A stretch of DNA of 16,856 nt from positions 1 through 16,856 of the forward strand of contig JBDRGX010000051.1 of assembly GCA_043817485.1 (NCBI GenBank), in the 5' to 3' direction. This document shows, one piece after another, positions 1 to 7,689 of this stretch (positions are counted from its first letter, which is position 1; each line of letters starts with the position of its first letter). Below the pieces are notes generated by a model. The model made no database searches. It saw only the letters and a list, made by a program, of their open reading frames with translations, and was not told the origin of the DNA. The translations under genes and the position numbers were made by a program. The stretch is from JBDRGX01 sp043817485 [NCBI: bacterium] (GTDB lineage: Bacteria; JBDRGX01).

Positions 1-51
1 TTGCTTAAACTCGTGATTTATTTTTATCGCGATTGATGAGCGGTGCTATTG

Positions 52-85
52 ACCCCATTAGATATGACAAATTATCTAACGGGGT
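52..85. repeat. REP-like inverted repeat, copy 1
   Basis: The arms ACCCCATTAGAT (52-63) and ATCTAACGGGGT (74-85) pair over 12 positions with one mismatch around a 10-base loop. A second copy with the same right arm lies at 1154-1184, inside the start of the next gene. The element ends directly before the GAGG (87-90) that serves as Shine-Dalgarno for the first RhuM gene. The form is that of a REP-like or protein-binding palindrome; the function is inferred. Confidence 0.7.
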
Positions 86-99
86 TGAGGTATAAAATT

Positions 100-1128
100 A
101 TGAAAAAACTACCGGACAATCAAATCGCTTTTTATCAATCACCGGATGGCTCGGTGAATATTGAGGTATTGTTTGCCGAAGAAAATATCTGGCTTACCCA
201 AAAAAAAATGGCAGAACTTTTTGGATGCTCTACTGATAATATTTCCCTTCACTTAAAAAATATTTACAAAGACCACGAATTAGATGAAGAATCAACTACC
301 GAGGAATTCTCGGTAGTTCAAAAGGAAGGCGGTCGGGAAATAAAAAGAAAGACATATTTTTATTCTCTTGAGGCAATAATTGCTGTCGGTTATCGGGTAA
401 ATTCCGAGCGGGGCACACAATTTAGGCAATGGGCAACAGAAATTCTTAAAAGCTACATCCACAAAGGCTATGCGTTAGATAGCAACCGGTTCAAATATGG
501 TTCCCGCTTCAGCACCAGATATTTTGATGAACTCTACGAAGAAATTAAAGACATTCGCTCCAGCGAACGGATGCTCTATCAAAAAATTACCGATATTTAT
601 TCCACAGCCATAGATTATTCACCCAAAGCTTGCGAGAGTAAGCAATTTTTCGCTACAGTACAAAACAAGCTTCATTTTGCCATTACTGGAAAAACAGCGG
701 CGGAAATTATTCAAAACCGTGTGAGTAGTAAAAAAGATAAGATGGGACTTACATCATGGAGAAGATCTCCTAAGGGTAAAATTATGCCCGGCGATGTAGT
801 TATTGCTAAAAATTATTTAGACAAAAAAGAACTTACCGAGCTTAATAGAATTGTAAATATGTATTTGGATTATGCTGAGATGCAGGCTGCTCGCGGTCGG
901 GCAATGACTATGAAAGACTGGATAGAAAAGCTCAATGCTTTTTTGAAGTTCAGTGAACATGAGATATTGACAAATGCAGGCAAAATTAGTCATGAAGTTG
1001 CAGAAGAACTTGCTTTAGAAGAATATGAAAAATATCGGGTAATACAGAACAAAAATTATGTTTCCGACTTTGATCGTGAAGTAAAAAAATTATTAGATTC
1101 TAAAAAGGGAAAGTATGAAAAAGAATAA
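100..1128 (+). CDS. RhuM-family protein (virulence RhuM-like), first of a tandem pair
   Basis: A 342-residue protein of the RhuM family, a widespread group named after a Salmonella pathogenicity-island gene whose biochemical role is not established. Residues 31-56 (WLTQKKMAELFG...HLKNIY) look like a helix-turn-helix DNA-binding segment. The family signature continues with YSLEAIIAVGYRVNS at 88-102, QFRQWAT and IRSSER, then the long conserved block FFATVQNKLHFAITGKTA and a C-terminal DFDREVKKLL. I chose the ATG at 100 because GAGG lies at 87-90, nine bases upstream; the frame is open back to a GTG at 43, but that start has no good ribosome site and would translate the inverted repeat. The gene overlaps the next RhuM gene by 14 bases. 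RhuM genes are often seen near type I restriction-modification genes, which fits the HsdR remnant downstream. Family assignment is firm, function is not. Confidence 0.85.
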   Translation: MKKLPDNQIAFYQSPDGSVNIEVLFAEENIWLTQKKMAELFGCSTDNISLHLKNIYKDHELDEESTTEEFSVVQKEGGREIKRKTYFYSLEAIIAVGYRVNSERGTQFRQWATEILKSYIHKGYALDSNRFKYGSRFSTRYFDELYEEIKDIRSSERMLYQKITDIYSTAIDYSPKACESKQFFATVQNKLHFAITGKTAAEIIQNRVSSKKDKMGLTSWRRSPKGKIMPGDVVIAKNYLDKKELTELNRIVNMYLDYAEMQAARGRAMTMKDWIEKLNAFLKFSEHEILTNAGKISHEVAEELALEEYEKYRVIQNKNYVSDFDREVKKLLDSKKGKYEKE

Positions 1129-2191
1129 ACAGATTGCCAAACAGAACACATTTACCCAGTTAGATAGTAAACATCTAACGGGGTTTACAGAATTTCTACT
1201 CTACACCACGCCAAATGGTAAGGTGAAAGTGGAGATATTTCTGCATAATGAAAATATTTGGCTTACCCAAGACAAAATAGCTCTTTTGTTTGGCGTGCAA
1301 AGACCGGCCATTACCAAACATCTCAAAAATATTTTTGAAAGCGGAGAATTGCAAGAAAATTCAGTTAGTTCCATTTTGGAACATACTGCCAATGATGGAA
1401 AAACATATGAAACCAAGTTTTATAATCTTGATGCCATTATTTCCGTTGGCTACCGTGTTAATTCAAGACAGGCAACGCATTTTCGTATTTGGGCAACGGA
1501 AAGACTAAAAGAATATATTATCAAGGGCTTTACTATGGATGATGAACGGTTGAAAAATCCCAACAATATTTTCGGCCAGGATTATTTTGAAGAGCAACTG
1601 GCGCGAATTCGCAATATCCGCAGTAGCGAACGCAGATTCTACCAGAAAATCACCGACATTTACGCTCAGTGCAGTGCTGATTATAATCCGAATGAAGAAA
1701 TCACTAAGCAATTTTTTGCTACTGTGCAAAATAAACTACATTTTGCCATTACCGGAAAAACAGCAGCGGAAATTATTCAAGACCGCGTGAGTAGTGAAAA
1801 ACCCAATATGGGATTAACCACTTGGAAAAATGCTCCCAAAGGAGCCATTCGAAAAACGGATGTCAGTATTGCCAAGAATTATCTCAATGAAAAAGAGCTG
1901 GATGGACTGAACAGAATTGTCACAATGTATCTTGACTATGCCGAAATGCAGGCGCAAAAGGGTGTGGTGATGTATATGAAAGACTGGGTAGAGAAATTGG
2001 ACGCCTTTTTGCAATTCAACGAAAAAGAAATTTTACAGGATAGTGGCAAGATTAGTCATGAAGTCGCAGTGGCATTAGCCGAAAGTGAATATGAAAAATA
2101 CAGGGTTATTCAAGACCGTATGCTTGAATCTGACTTTGACCGCGAGGTAAAAAAATTATTAAAGAAAAAAAAGGAGTGCGAAAAAATATGA
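1115..2191 (+). CDS. RhuM-family protein, second of a tandem pair
   Basis: A 358-residue paralogue of the preceding gene with the same architecture: a predicted helix-turn-helix segment after IWLTQDKIALLFG (about residues 48-75), YNLDAIISVGYRVNS, IRSSERRFYQKITDIY, and the near-identical block FFATVQNKLHFAITGKTA. The ATG at 1115 lies inside the end of the first gene, in a different frame, behind AAGGGA, so translation is probably coupled. The first ~26 residues have no counterpart in the upstream paralogue as started at 100; residues 14-24 are encoded by an inverted repeat matching the one in front of the first gene, so this N-terminus may come from a repeat insertion. The stop overlaps the ATG of the next gene (ATGA). 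The helix-turn-helix suggests DNA binding, but no activity can be read from the sequence. Confidence 0.85.
   Translation: MKKNKQIAKQNTFTQLDSKHLTGFTEFLLYTTPNGKVKVEIFLHNENIWLTQDKIALLFGVQRPAITKHLKNIFESGELQENSVSSILEHTANDGKTYETKFYNLDAIISVGYRVNSRQATHFRIWATERLKEYIIKGFTMDDERLKNPNNIFGQDYFEEQLARIRNIRSSERRFYQKITDIYAQCSADYNPNEEITKQFFATVQNKLHFAITGKTAAEIIQDRVSSEKPNMGLTTWKNAPKGAIRKTDVSIAKNYLNEKELDGLNRIVTMYLDYAEMQAQKGVVMYMKDWVEKLDAFLQFNEKEILQDSGKISHEVAVALAESEYEKYRVIQDRMLESDFDREVKKLLKKKKECEKI
1154..1184. repeat. REP-like inverted repeat, copy 2 (inside the second RhuM gene)
   Basis: The arms ACCCAGTTAGAT (1154-1165) and ATCTAACGGGGT (1173-1184) pair with one mismatch around a 7-base loop. The right arm is identical to that of the copy at 74-85. 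This copy is translated in frame as part of the N-terminal extension of the second RhuM protein, encoding LD....LTG, as would the copy upstream of the first gene if that frame were read. Confidence 0.7.
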
Positions 2192-2757
2192 AAGTAAACA
2201 CAAAAATTTTAAGAATAATGATATTTATGATAACGCTAATTGTAATTATTGTTGCGAGTATTGGTATTTTTATTCTTCAAAACTTATCTGATAAAAGTTG
2301 GAAAACTTTTAAAAATTCGAAGTATAAGTACTCTTTTGAATATCCGAAAGATTGGAAAATCCAAAATCCTATTCTTTTCTTTTTAAAAAGAATGGATGAG
2401 ATCTATTTATACTCAGATAAAGGTAGTTTTGAATTTCGAAGCGGAGAAGGGGCTAAAGTTGCATATTCAGGATATAAGATAGATTCAAGGGAAGAAATAG
2501 AGGTAGCTGGCGAGAAAGCAATAAAGACTTTTCTTTCTGGCGGCAACCCTCCTGACGATTCATATACTACTCCTTCGCCTTTAGACCATAAAATGATTCA
2601 GGTTGAATTTACAAAAAATAACATTCATCATTTGATAGTAATTAATAATTTTAGTGAGTATGCTGTTGTGTCTGATCCCGTCGCGATGAAAAAGACTTTT
2701 GAATTTATTCTAAAAACAATTAAATTTGAAAATAAAAAGTTAAAAGATAAAACATAA
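2188..2757 (+). CDS. Membrane-anchored protein with PsbP-like region
   Basis: A 189-residue protein with one strong N-terminal membrane segment (about residues 9-31, rich in Ile, Val, Met and Phe) followed by an extracytoplasmic domain. The stretch YKYSFEYPKDWKI at about 44-56 is the opening motif of many PsbP-like or lipoprotein-type domains in which a short sequence near the membrane leads into a small beta-sandwich; IEVAGEKAIKTF and FEFILKTIKF also fit that fold. No enzymatic motif is visible. The ATG at 2188 overlaps the stop of the RhuM gene by four bases and has AAGGAG at 2171-2176; an in-frame GTG at 2176 overlaps that ribosome site and is less likely. The operon position suggests co-expression with the RhuM pair, but a functional link is only inferred. 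Confidence 0.7.
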   Translation: MKVNTKILRIMIFMITLIVIIVASIGIFILQNLSDKSWKTFKNSKYKYSFEYPKDWKIQNPILFFLKRMDEIYLYSDKGSFEFRSGEGAKVAYSGYKIDSREEIEVAGEKAIKTFLSGGNPPDDSYTTPSPLDHKMIQVEFTKNNIHHLIVINNFSEYAVVSDPVAMKKTFEFILKTIKFENKKLKDKT

Positions 2758-2960
2758 ATGAGTAAATCAAAACACTAAAAAGAATTAAAATTATAGCTGG
2801 GGTGATGTTTGCAAGTCTAATAAGTTTAATTAAAATAATTTATTTTAAAAATCTATGGAAGAAAAAAAAGTGATTTCAAAACCTTCGCCTATTGGAATTC
2901 GCAACGCGACTATTCAACAGGGTTTAATTAACGATAGGGTGATGGAAGAAAAAACAATAA

Positions 2961-3695
2961 CACAAAAGCCTGCAAAAAGACCGCGACCAAGCAGATATTA
3001 GCGATATTATTAAACAACTGCATGAAGTTATTGATGAGTTAATTATTGTTACGCCAGACAAAGCCAAAGAACCCAATAAGCTTTATGATATTAGCAAGAT
3101 TGATTTTAACCGATTGCGGGCAGAATTTGAACACATTAGAACCAAAAATACCATTGTGCAGAGCCTTAAAAGCGTGATTGAGAAAAAACTGGAACGGCTT
3201 ATCCAAAAAAATCCGCTCCGGACAGATTTTCAAGAACATTATGAAAAGATAATTGATGAGTATAATAAAGAAAAAGACCGCCAAAATATTGAAGCTATCT
3301 TTGAGATGTTATTGAAATTTGTGCAGGAGTTGGACGAGGAAGAAAGCCGAGCAGTGCGAGAAGGGCTGGATGAGGAGACTCTGGCTATTTATGACCTACT
3401 GGCAAAACCAGATTTGAAACCCCAGGAAATCCAAAAGATAAAGAAGGTAGCCAAAGAACTACTGGAAAGACTGAAGGGAAAATTAAAGGATATGTATAAA
3501 TGGCAAGACAAAGAGCCTACAAGAGATGATGTGAAGGCTTCAATACACCATTTTCTGTGGGATGATGCAATCGGCTTGCCTCTTGGGTTTTATACAGATA
3601 ATGAAGTTGAAAAGAAAACTGATGCTGTTTTTTATCATGTCTATCGGGCATATCCAACAGTGCCATCGCCGTATTATGCAAGCGTGGGTAATTGA
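2961..3695 (+). pseudogene. hsdR: C-terminal remnant of type I restriction enzyme R subunit (HsdR)
   Basis: The frame from 2961 to the stop at 3693-3695 encodes about 244 residues matching only the far C-terminus of type I restriction endonuclease R subunits: ADISDIIKQLHEVIDELI, then YDISKIDFNRLRAEF, KNPLRTDF.EHYEKIIDEYN, EEESRAVREGLDEETLAIYDLL, and a closing FYTDNEVEKKTDAVFYHVYRAY. A complete HsdR is roughly 800-1100 residues and carries an N-terminal nuclease domain and a two-lobed helicase motor; both are missing here. A stop at 2958-2960 closes the frame immediately upstream. There is no convincing start or ribosome site; the first in-frame candidate is a TTG at 3114. I read this as the stump of a deleted restriction gene. 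The C-terminal domain normally contacts the methyltransferase core, so an independently expressed fragment cannot be fully excluded. Confidence 0.75.
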
Positions 3696-3828
3696 TTTGG
3701 AGTAAGTGTTTAGAATCACGGGATGAAAATATGAAACAAACAAAACTTATTTCCTTTATTTGTTGTTTATGATTGGTAATGGAATTAATCGCATAAGATA
3801 CAGATGGAAGGATTGAGAAACATTAAAA

Positions 3829-3984
3829 AATGGTGGACATATCCCTCTTTGACTGGGTGGTTTATCAATATTATCGGAAAAACAGATGGGAAAGGTTAAT
3901 ATTGATATTTTTGCATCAGAATTGATGTGGCAATTTTTTGAAAGGCATTCAATTCAGAAAAAGCCTTTTGGTTTGCAGGAATAA
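3829..3984 (+). pseudogene. Decayed C-terminal tail of an LpqC/PHB-depolymerase-like alpha/beta-hydrolase
   Basis: Reading from 3829 gives NGGHIPL, a stop at 3850-3852, then LGG..ILSEKQMGKV and NIDIFASELMWQFFERH, ending at a TAA at 3982-3984. This resembles the C-terminus of secreted PHB-depolymerase/LpqC-type esterases, where a catalytic histidine sits in a GGHTWPGG-like motif and the chain ends in a D(A)SE.IW.FF..H helix. The in-frame stop, the loss of the WPG residues, another stop at 3814-3816 and no continuous coding upstream show a non-functional remnant. Identification is by motif memory only. The TAA lies 40 bases upstream of the adenine deaminase start. Confidence 0.45.
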
Positions 3985-4024
3985 GACGAACTTTAAAAAA
4001 TCAAATATAAATGAGGTAAAACTT

Positions 4025-5743
4025 ATGGAATTAGGAAATTTAATCAGTATCGCACGAGGTGAAAAAAAAGCCGAACTCGTTATCAAAAATGCTAAGGTAG
4101 TCAATGTCCTTTCCGGAGAGATATACTTAACTTCAGTTGCTATCTCTGAAGGGAAAATTGTCGGCTTAGGAGATTATGCCGGAGAGGAAGAGATTGACAT
4201 AAATGGTGCTATCTTGGCTCCGGGATTTATCGATGGTCATATCCATATTGAGAGTTCAAAACTCAAAGTGAGTGAATTTGCCAAGGTTGTTTTGTCGGCA
4301 GGGACTACTGCGGTGGTTATTGACCCTCATGAAATAGCCAATGTAGCCGGTCTTGACGGCATAAGATATATGCTGGACTCAAGTAAATATACCCCGCTTG
4401 ATGTGTTTGTTATGCTTCCTTCCTGTGTGCCGGCTACAAATATGGAGACATCAGGGGCGACATTAACTGCCTCGGATTTAGCTGAACTCATTGCTCAGGA
4501 TACAGGCTCGCTTGGTAAGGTATTAGGAATTGCTGAGGTAATGAATTACCCGGGCGTACTCTTTAGAGTGCCTGAAGTATTAGATAAAATCGCTCTTGGT
4601 AAGAATAGACCTATTGATGGACATGCACCCTATCTTTCAGGGAAAGACCTTTGTGCCTATATCCTTGCCGGAATACAATCAGACCACGAATGCACAAACC
4701 TCAATGAGGCAAAAGAGAAGTTGCGATTAGGCATGCATCTTATGATTAGAGAAGGCACTACCGCTAAAAACTTAAAAACACTTCTTCCTTTAGTTACTCC
4801 TCAAAATTCAAGGCAGTGTATGTTTGTTACGGATGATATTTCTGCCGCAGACCTTTTTGAGAAGGGACATATAAATGCAGTGATTAAGAAGGCTATCGTC
4901 AGTGGATTAGACCCAATTACTGCTATCCAGATGGGGACACTTAACCCGGCTCAATATTTTGGATTAAAAAATATGGGGGCAATTGCACCAGGTTATCAGG
5001 CTGATTTAGTGAGCATTGACAATCTTGAACACTTTAATATAAAGAAGGTGTTTAAAAAAGGAAAACTCGTCGCTGAAAATGGACTGATGCAAGATGTGAT
5101 TCAACCCTACGAAACTCCACCAAAGATAAAGAATTCTGTTCATATAGATTTTGGCAAGATAAAAGGATTTCAACTTGAATTAACCGATGAAAAAATGGTA
5201 AAGGTAATCGAGGTCATTCCTGACCAGATTATAACAAAGAAGGTGCTCGAGGTTATCAAAACAGGAGAAGGGGACATTTCCCGTGATATTTTGAAGATAG
5301 TGGTTATTGAGCGGCATAATGAAACAGGAAATGTTGGCATAGGTTTTGTAAAAGGGTTTGGATTGCTTGATGGTGCCATTGGTTCCTCAGTAGCCCACGA
5401 CTCACACAATATTATTATTGTAGGCACAAATGACGAGAATATAATGACCGCGGCAATTGAAATTGCTAAGATGGGTGGTGGTGAAATAGTCGTGGCAAAA
5501 GGTGAAATAAAGGCATTTTTGCCATTGCCTATTGCCGGATTAATATCAGAAGAACCAATTGAGGTAGTCAAAGAAAAAGAGCTTCTTTTAATTCAAGAGG
5601 CTAAAAAATTAGGGTGTTCACTTAATAACCCATTTATGACCTTATCATTTCTCGCCTTACCGGTTATCCCTGAATTAAAATTGACGGATAAAGGGTTGGT
5701 CGATGTAGTAAAATTTCAGATTGTGCCGTTATTTGGAGAATGA
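4025..5743 (+). CDS. ade: Adenine deaminase
   Basis: A 572-residue cytoplasmic amidohydrolase that deaminates adenine to hypoxanthine and ammonia (EC 3.5.4.2) in purine salvage. The N-terminal metal-dependent amidohydrolase barrel shows GFIDGHIHIESS (HIH at 72-74), DPHEIANVAG (100-109), HAP (200-202), SDHE (219-222) and TDD (269-271), the metal and active-site motifs of the Ade/AdeC family. The C-terminal adenine-deaminase domain carries GSSVAHDSHNIIIVGTND and MGGGEIVV. Length matches the usual 550-600 residues, and the gene appears intact. The ATG at 4025 follows GAGG at 4013-4016; the frame is open to 3938, but that part overlaps the hydrolase remnant and is unlikely to be translated. A hypoxanthine phosphoribosyltransferase gene lies about 110 bases downstream on the same strand and can use the product, so the two genes form a salvage route. 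Confidence 0.96.
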   Translation: MELGNLISIARGEKKAELVIKNAKVVNVLSGEIYLTSVAISEGKIVGLGDYAGEEEIDINGAILAPGFIDGHIHIESSKLKVSEFAKVVLSAGTTAVVIDPHEIANVAGLDGIRYMLDSSKYTPLDVFVMLPSCVPATNMETSGATLTASDLAELIAQDTGSLGKVLGIAEVMNYPGVLFRVPEVLDKIALGKNRPIDGHAPYLSGKDLCAYILAGIQSDHECTNLNEAKEKLRLGMHLMIREGTTAKNLKTLLPLVTPQNSRQCMFVTDDISAADLFEKGHINAVIKKAIVSGLDPITAIQMGTLNPAQYFGLKNMGAIAPGYQADLVSIDNLEHFNIKKVFKKGKLVAENGLMQDVIQPYETPPKIKNSVHIDFGKIKGFQLELTDEKMVKVIEVIPDQIITKKVLEVIKTGEGDISRDILKIVVIERHNETGNVGIGFVKGFGLLDGAIGSSVAHDSHNIIIVGTNDENIMTAAIEIAKMGGGEIVVAKGEIKAFLPLPIAGLISEEPIEVVKEKELLLIQEAKKLGCSLNNPFMTLSFLALPVIPELKLTDKGLVDVVKFQIVPLFGE

Positions 5744-5852
5744 GATTACCAAATTGTAATTAGAAATAAAATGTTATAAACCATCAAATTCAAATTTATT
5801 TCGTATTTCGATATTCGGATTTGTTTAAATTAAAAATTTGGAGAATAAAAAA

Positions 5853-6371
5853 ATGAACATACCAGTACTTATTTCAGAGAAGGATATTCAAGAGAAAATA
5901 AAGAAGCTTGCTTTACAAATATCAAATGATTATAAAGATAGGGAATTATTAGTTATAGGTGTTTTGAAGGGCTCGTGGATATTTATGGCTGATTTGGTAA
6001 GAAAATTAGAGAAAATAGGAATAAGATGTGATTTTATAAAGGCATCAAGTTATGGAGCCAAGAAGGTAAGCTTAGGAAAGGTCAAACTAACAGGAATAAA
6101 CACCAAATCTATCGATGAAAAAAACATTCTTTTGGTGGAAGATATAATCGATACAGGCATTACATTAAAAGCAATCAAGGAACATTTAGAGAAATTTAAC
6201 CCTCATAGTGTCAAGATATGTGTATTTTTAAACAAACCTTCTTGTCGTATGGTAGAGGTAGAGGTAGATTATGTAGGATTTACCATCCCGGATAAGTTTG
6301 TTGTCGGATATGGTTTAGACCACGCTGAGAAATTTAGGAATCTGCCTTATGTGGGATTCATAGAAGAGTAG
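5853..6371 (+). CDS. hpt: Hypoxanthine phosphoribosyltransferase
   Basis: A 172-residue cytoplasmic enzyme that joins hypoxanthine (usually also guanine) to phosphoribosyl pyrophosphate, giving IMP (or GMP). Visible family features are VIGVLKGSWIFMADL (34-48, diphosphate-binding loop and helix), SSYG (65-68, flexible loop), the PRPP-binding VEDIIDTGITL (95-105), and the base-binding DKFVVGYGLDHAEKFRNLP (147-165). Length is typical of bacterial HPRT. The ATG at 5853 is preceded by GGAG at 5840-5843; an in-frame TTG at 5838 overlaps that site and is not a likely start. It lies downstream of adenine deaminase in the same direction, so adenine can be recovered as IMP through the pair. It is the last gene of the less AT-rich part of the window. 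Confidence 0.95.
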   Translation: MNIPVLISEKDIQEKIKKLALQISNDYKDRELLVIGVLKGSWIFMADLVRKLEKIGIRCDFIKASSYGAKKVSLGKVKLTGINTKSIDEKNILLVEDIIDTGITLKAIKEHLEKFNPHSVKICVFLNKPSCRMVEVEVDYVGFTIPDKFVVGYGLDHAEKFRNLPYVGFIEE

Positions 6372-6495
6372 AGATGGCTTAAATTTTGCGTGTAAAAATT
6401 AATCTAAATAAAAATAAATTAATATGTTTTTTAAATAATATTATGTTAATACAATGACAAATACGATAATTATGTTATATCAGGAAATATTAATT

Positions 6496-7689
6496 TTACG
6501 ATGTTTTCAACAAACTAAATGCTTTATCTAAAATTTTTATTATTTTGTTAATATCTGTTTTTGTAATAATTAAAGGCGGTAAAAATCTTAAAATATTTTT
6601 TCCAGCACTACCAATAAGAACGCCATTTTCATAACAAAATTTGATTATATTTTTTGCTTCAAAATTACCTTCGATTCCAATCATTAGGCCTAATCCTCTA
6701 ATTTCTGTAATAAAAGAATATTTTTTTTGAAGAGTTTCTAATTTATTTTTTAAATATATTCCCATTTTTTCAACATTAGGAAGAAGTTTTATAATTTCTA
6801 AAACAACATTAAAACTTACTTCACATATTAAAGGATTTCCTCCAAAAGTTGAGCCATGTGTTCCAGCACAAAGATATTTGCTAATTTCTTTTTTTGAAAT
6901 CATCGCTCCTATAGGAAGACCATTTCCTAAAGATTTTGCTAATGTTAAAATATCGGGTTTTATTTTATAATGCTCATAACAAAAAAATTTGCCTGTTCTT
7001 CCAATTCCACATTGTACTTCATCAAAAATTAAAAGAATATTTTTTTCATTACATAATTTTCTTATTTTTTTGAGATAATCATAAGAAGCAACATTTATCC
7101 CACCTTCTCCTTGAATAGGTTCTATCATAATCGCAGATGTTTTAGAAGAAATATTTTTTTCTAAAGCATTAAAATTATTAAATTCTACATATTTAAAACC
7201 TGGAAATAAAGGAGAAAAATACTGTTGATATTTTTCTTGTCCTGTAGCTGTTAAACTACCAAGTGTTCTACCATGAAATGAATTTTTCATTGTAATAATT
7301 TCGTATTTTTCTGATCCAAATTTTAAATAAGAATATCTTCTAACTAATTTTATAGCAGCTTCATTAGCTTCTGTTCCACTATTACAAAAAAATACTTGTC
7401 CAGAAAAACTATATTTAGATAAAAGTTTTGCTAATTTTATTTGAGATTCTATATAATATAAATTAGAAGTATGTATTAAATTTTTTGCTTGTTTTTGCAA
7501 TACTTTAAGAATATGAGGATGGGAATGTCCTAAATTAGTAACACCTATTCCAGAAAGAAAATCAAGATATTTTTTATTTTGAATATCCCAAAGATAAGCA
7601 CCTTTTCCTTTTTTGAAACATAAAGGAAATCTTGTATAAGTTGGAATAATATATTTTTTTTCTTGCTTATTTATAGATTGAATATCCAA
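6496..7689 (-). CDS. argD: Acetylornithine aminotransferase (class III, PLP-dependent)
   Basis: A 397-residue pyridoxal-phosphate aminotransferase. From the start used here, motifs are FCNSGTEANE (101-110), SFHGRT (137-142), EPIQGEGG (190-197), FDEVQCGIGRTG (222-233), the PLP lysine in LAKSLGNGLPIGA (about K252) and THGSTFGGNP (277-286). This set is characteristic of acetylornithine/succinyldiaminopimelate aminotransferases, which transfer an amino group between glutamate and N-acetylglutamate semialdehyde in arginine synthesis; related ornithine or GABA aminotransferases are the main alternatives. I chose TTG at 7689-7687 because a perfect AAGGAGG lies just upstream (7700-7694, gap of four bases); the longer frame starts at another TTG (7734-7732), would read through that site, and has nothing comparable in front. 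The gene converges on hpt, stands alone with no other arginine genes, and is much more AT-rich than hpt. Confidence 0.88.
   Translation of the reverse strand: MDIQSINKQEKKYIIPTYTRFPLCFKKGKGAYLWDIQNKKYLDFLSGIGVTNLGHSHPHILKVLQKQAKNLIHTSNLYYIESQIKLAKLLSKYSFSGQVFFCNSGTEANEAAIKLVRRYSYLKFGSEKYEIITMKNSFHGRTLGSLTATGQEKYQQYFSPLFPGFKYVEFNNFNALEKNISSKTSAIMIEPIQGEGGINVASYDYLKKIRKLCNEKNILLIFDEVQCGIGRTGKFFCYEHYKIKPDILTLAKSLGNGLPIGAMISKKEISKYLCAGTHGSTFGGNPLICEVSFNVVLEIIKLLPNVEKMGIYLKNKLETLQKKYSFITEIRGLGLMIGIEGNFEAKNIIKFCYENGVLIGSAGKNILRFLPPLIITKTDINKIIKILDKAFSLLKTS

Noticed and set aside
1-36. Possible 3' end of an upstream + strand gene (frame closes with TGA at 34-36)
   Set aside because: Only eleven codons are visible, and nothing in them identifies a gene.
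43-99. Extension of the first RhuM gene to the GTG at 43
   Set aside because: There is no good ribosome site before it, it would translate the inverted repeat, and the ATG at 100 has a well-spaced GAGG.
2855-3001. 48-codon frame starting MEEKKVISKP
   Set aside because: It has no ribosome site, overlaps the HsdR remnant in another frame and resembles nothing I know. The bases from 2758 to 2960 otherwise show no feature.
5170-5571. Long - strand open frame inside adenine deaminase
   Set aside because: It is the antisense shadow of a clearly real gene and has a low-complexity, unrecognisable product.
5799-5823. Degenerate TTCGNAT-type repeat upstream of hpt
   Set aside because: About three imperfect short units in AT-rich DNA; too weak to call a tandem repeat or a regulatory site.
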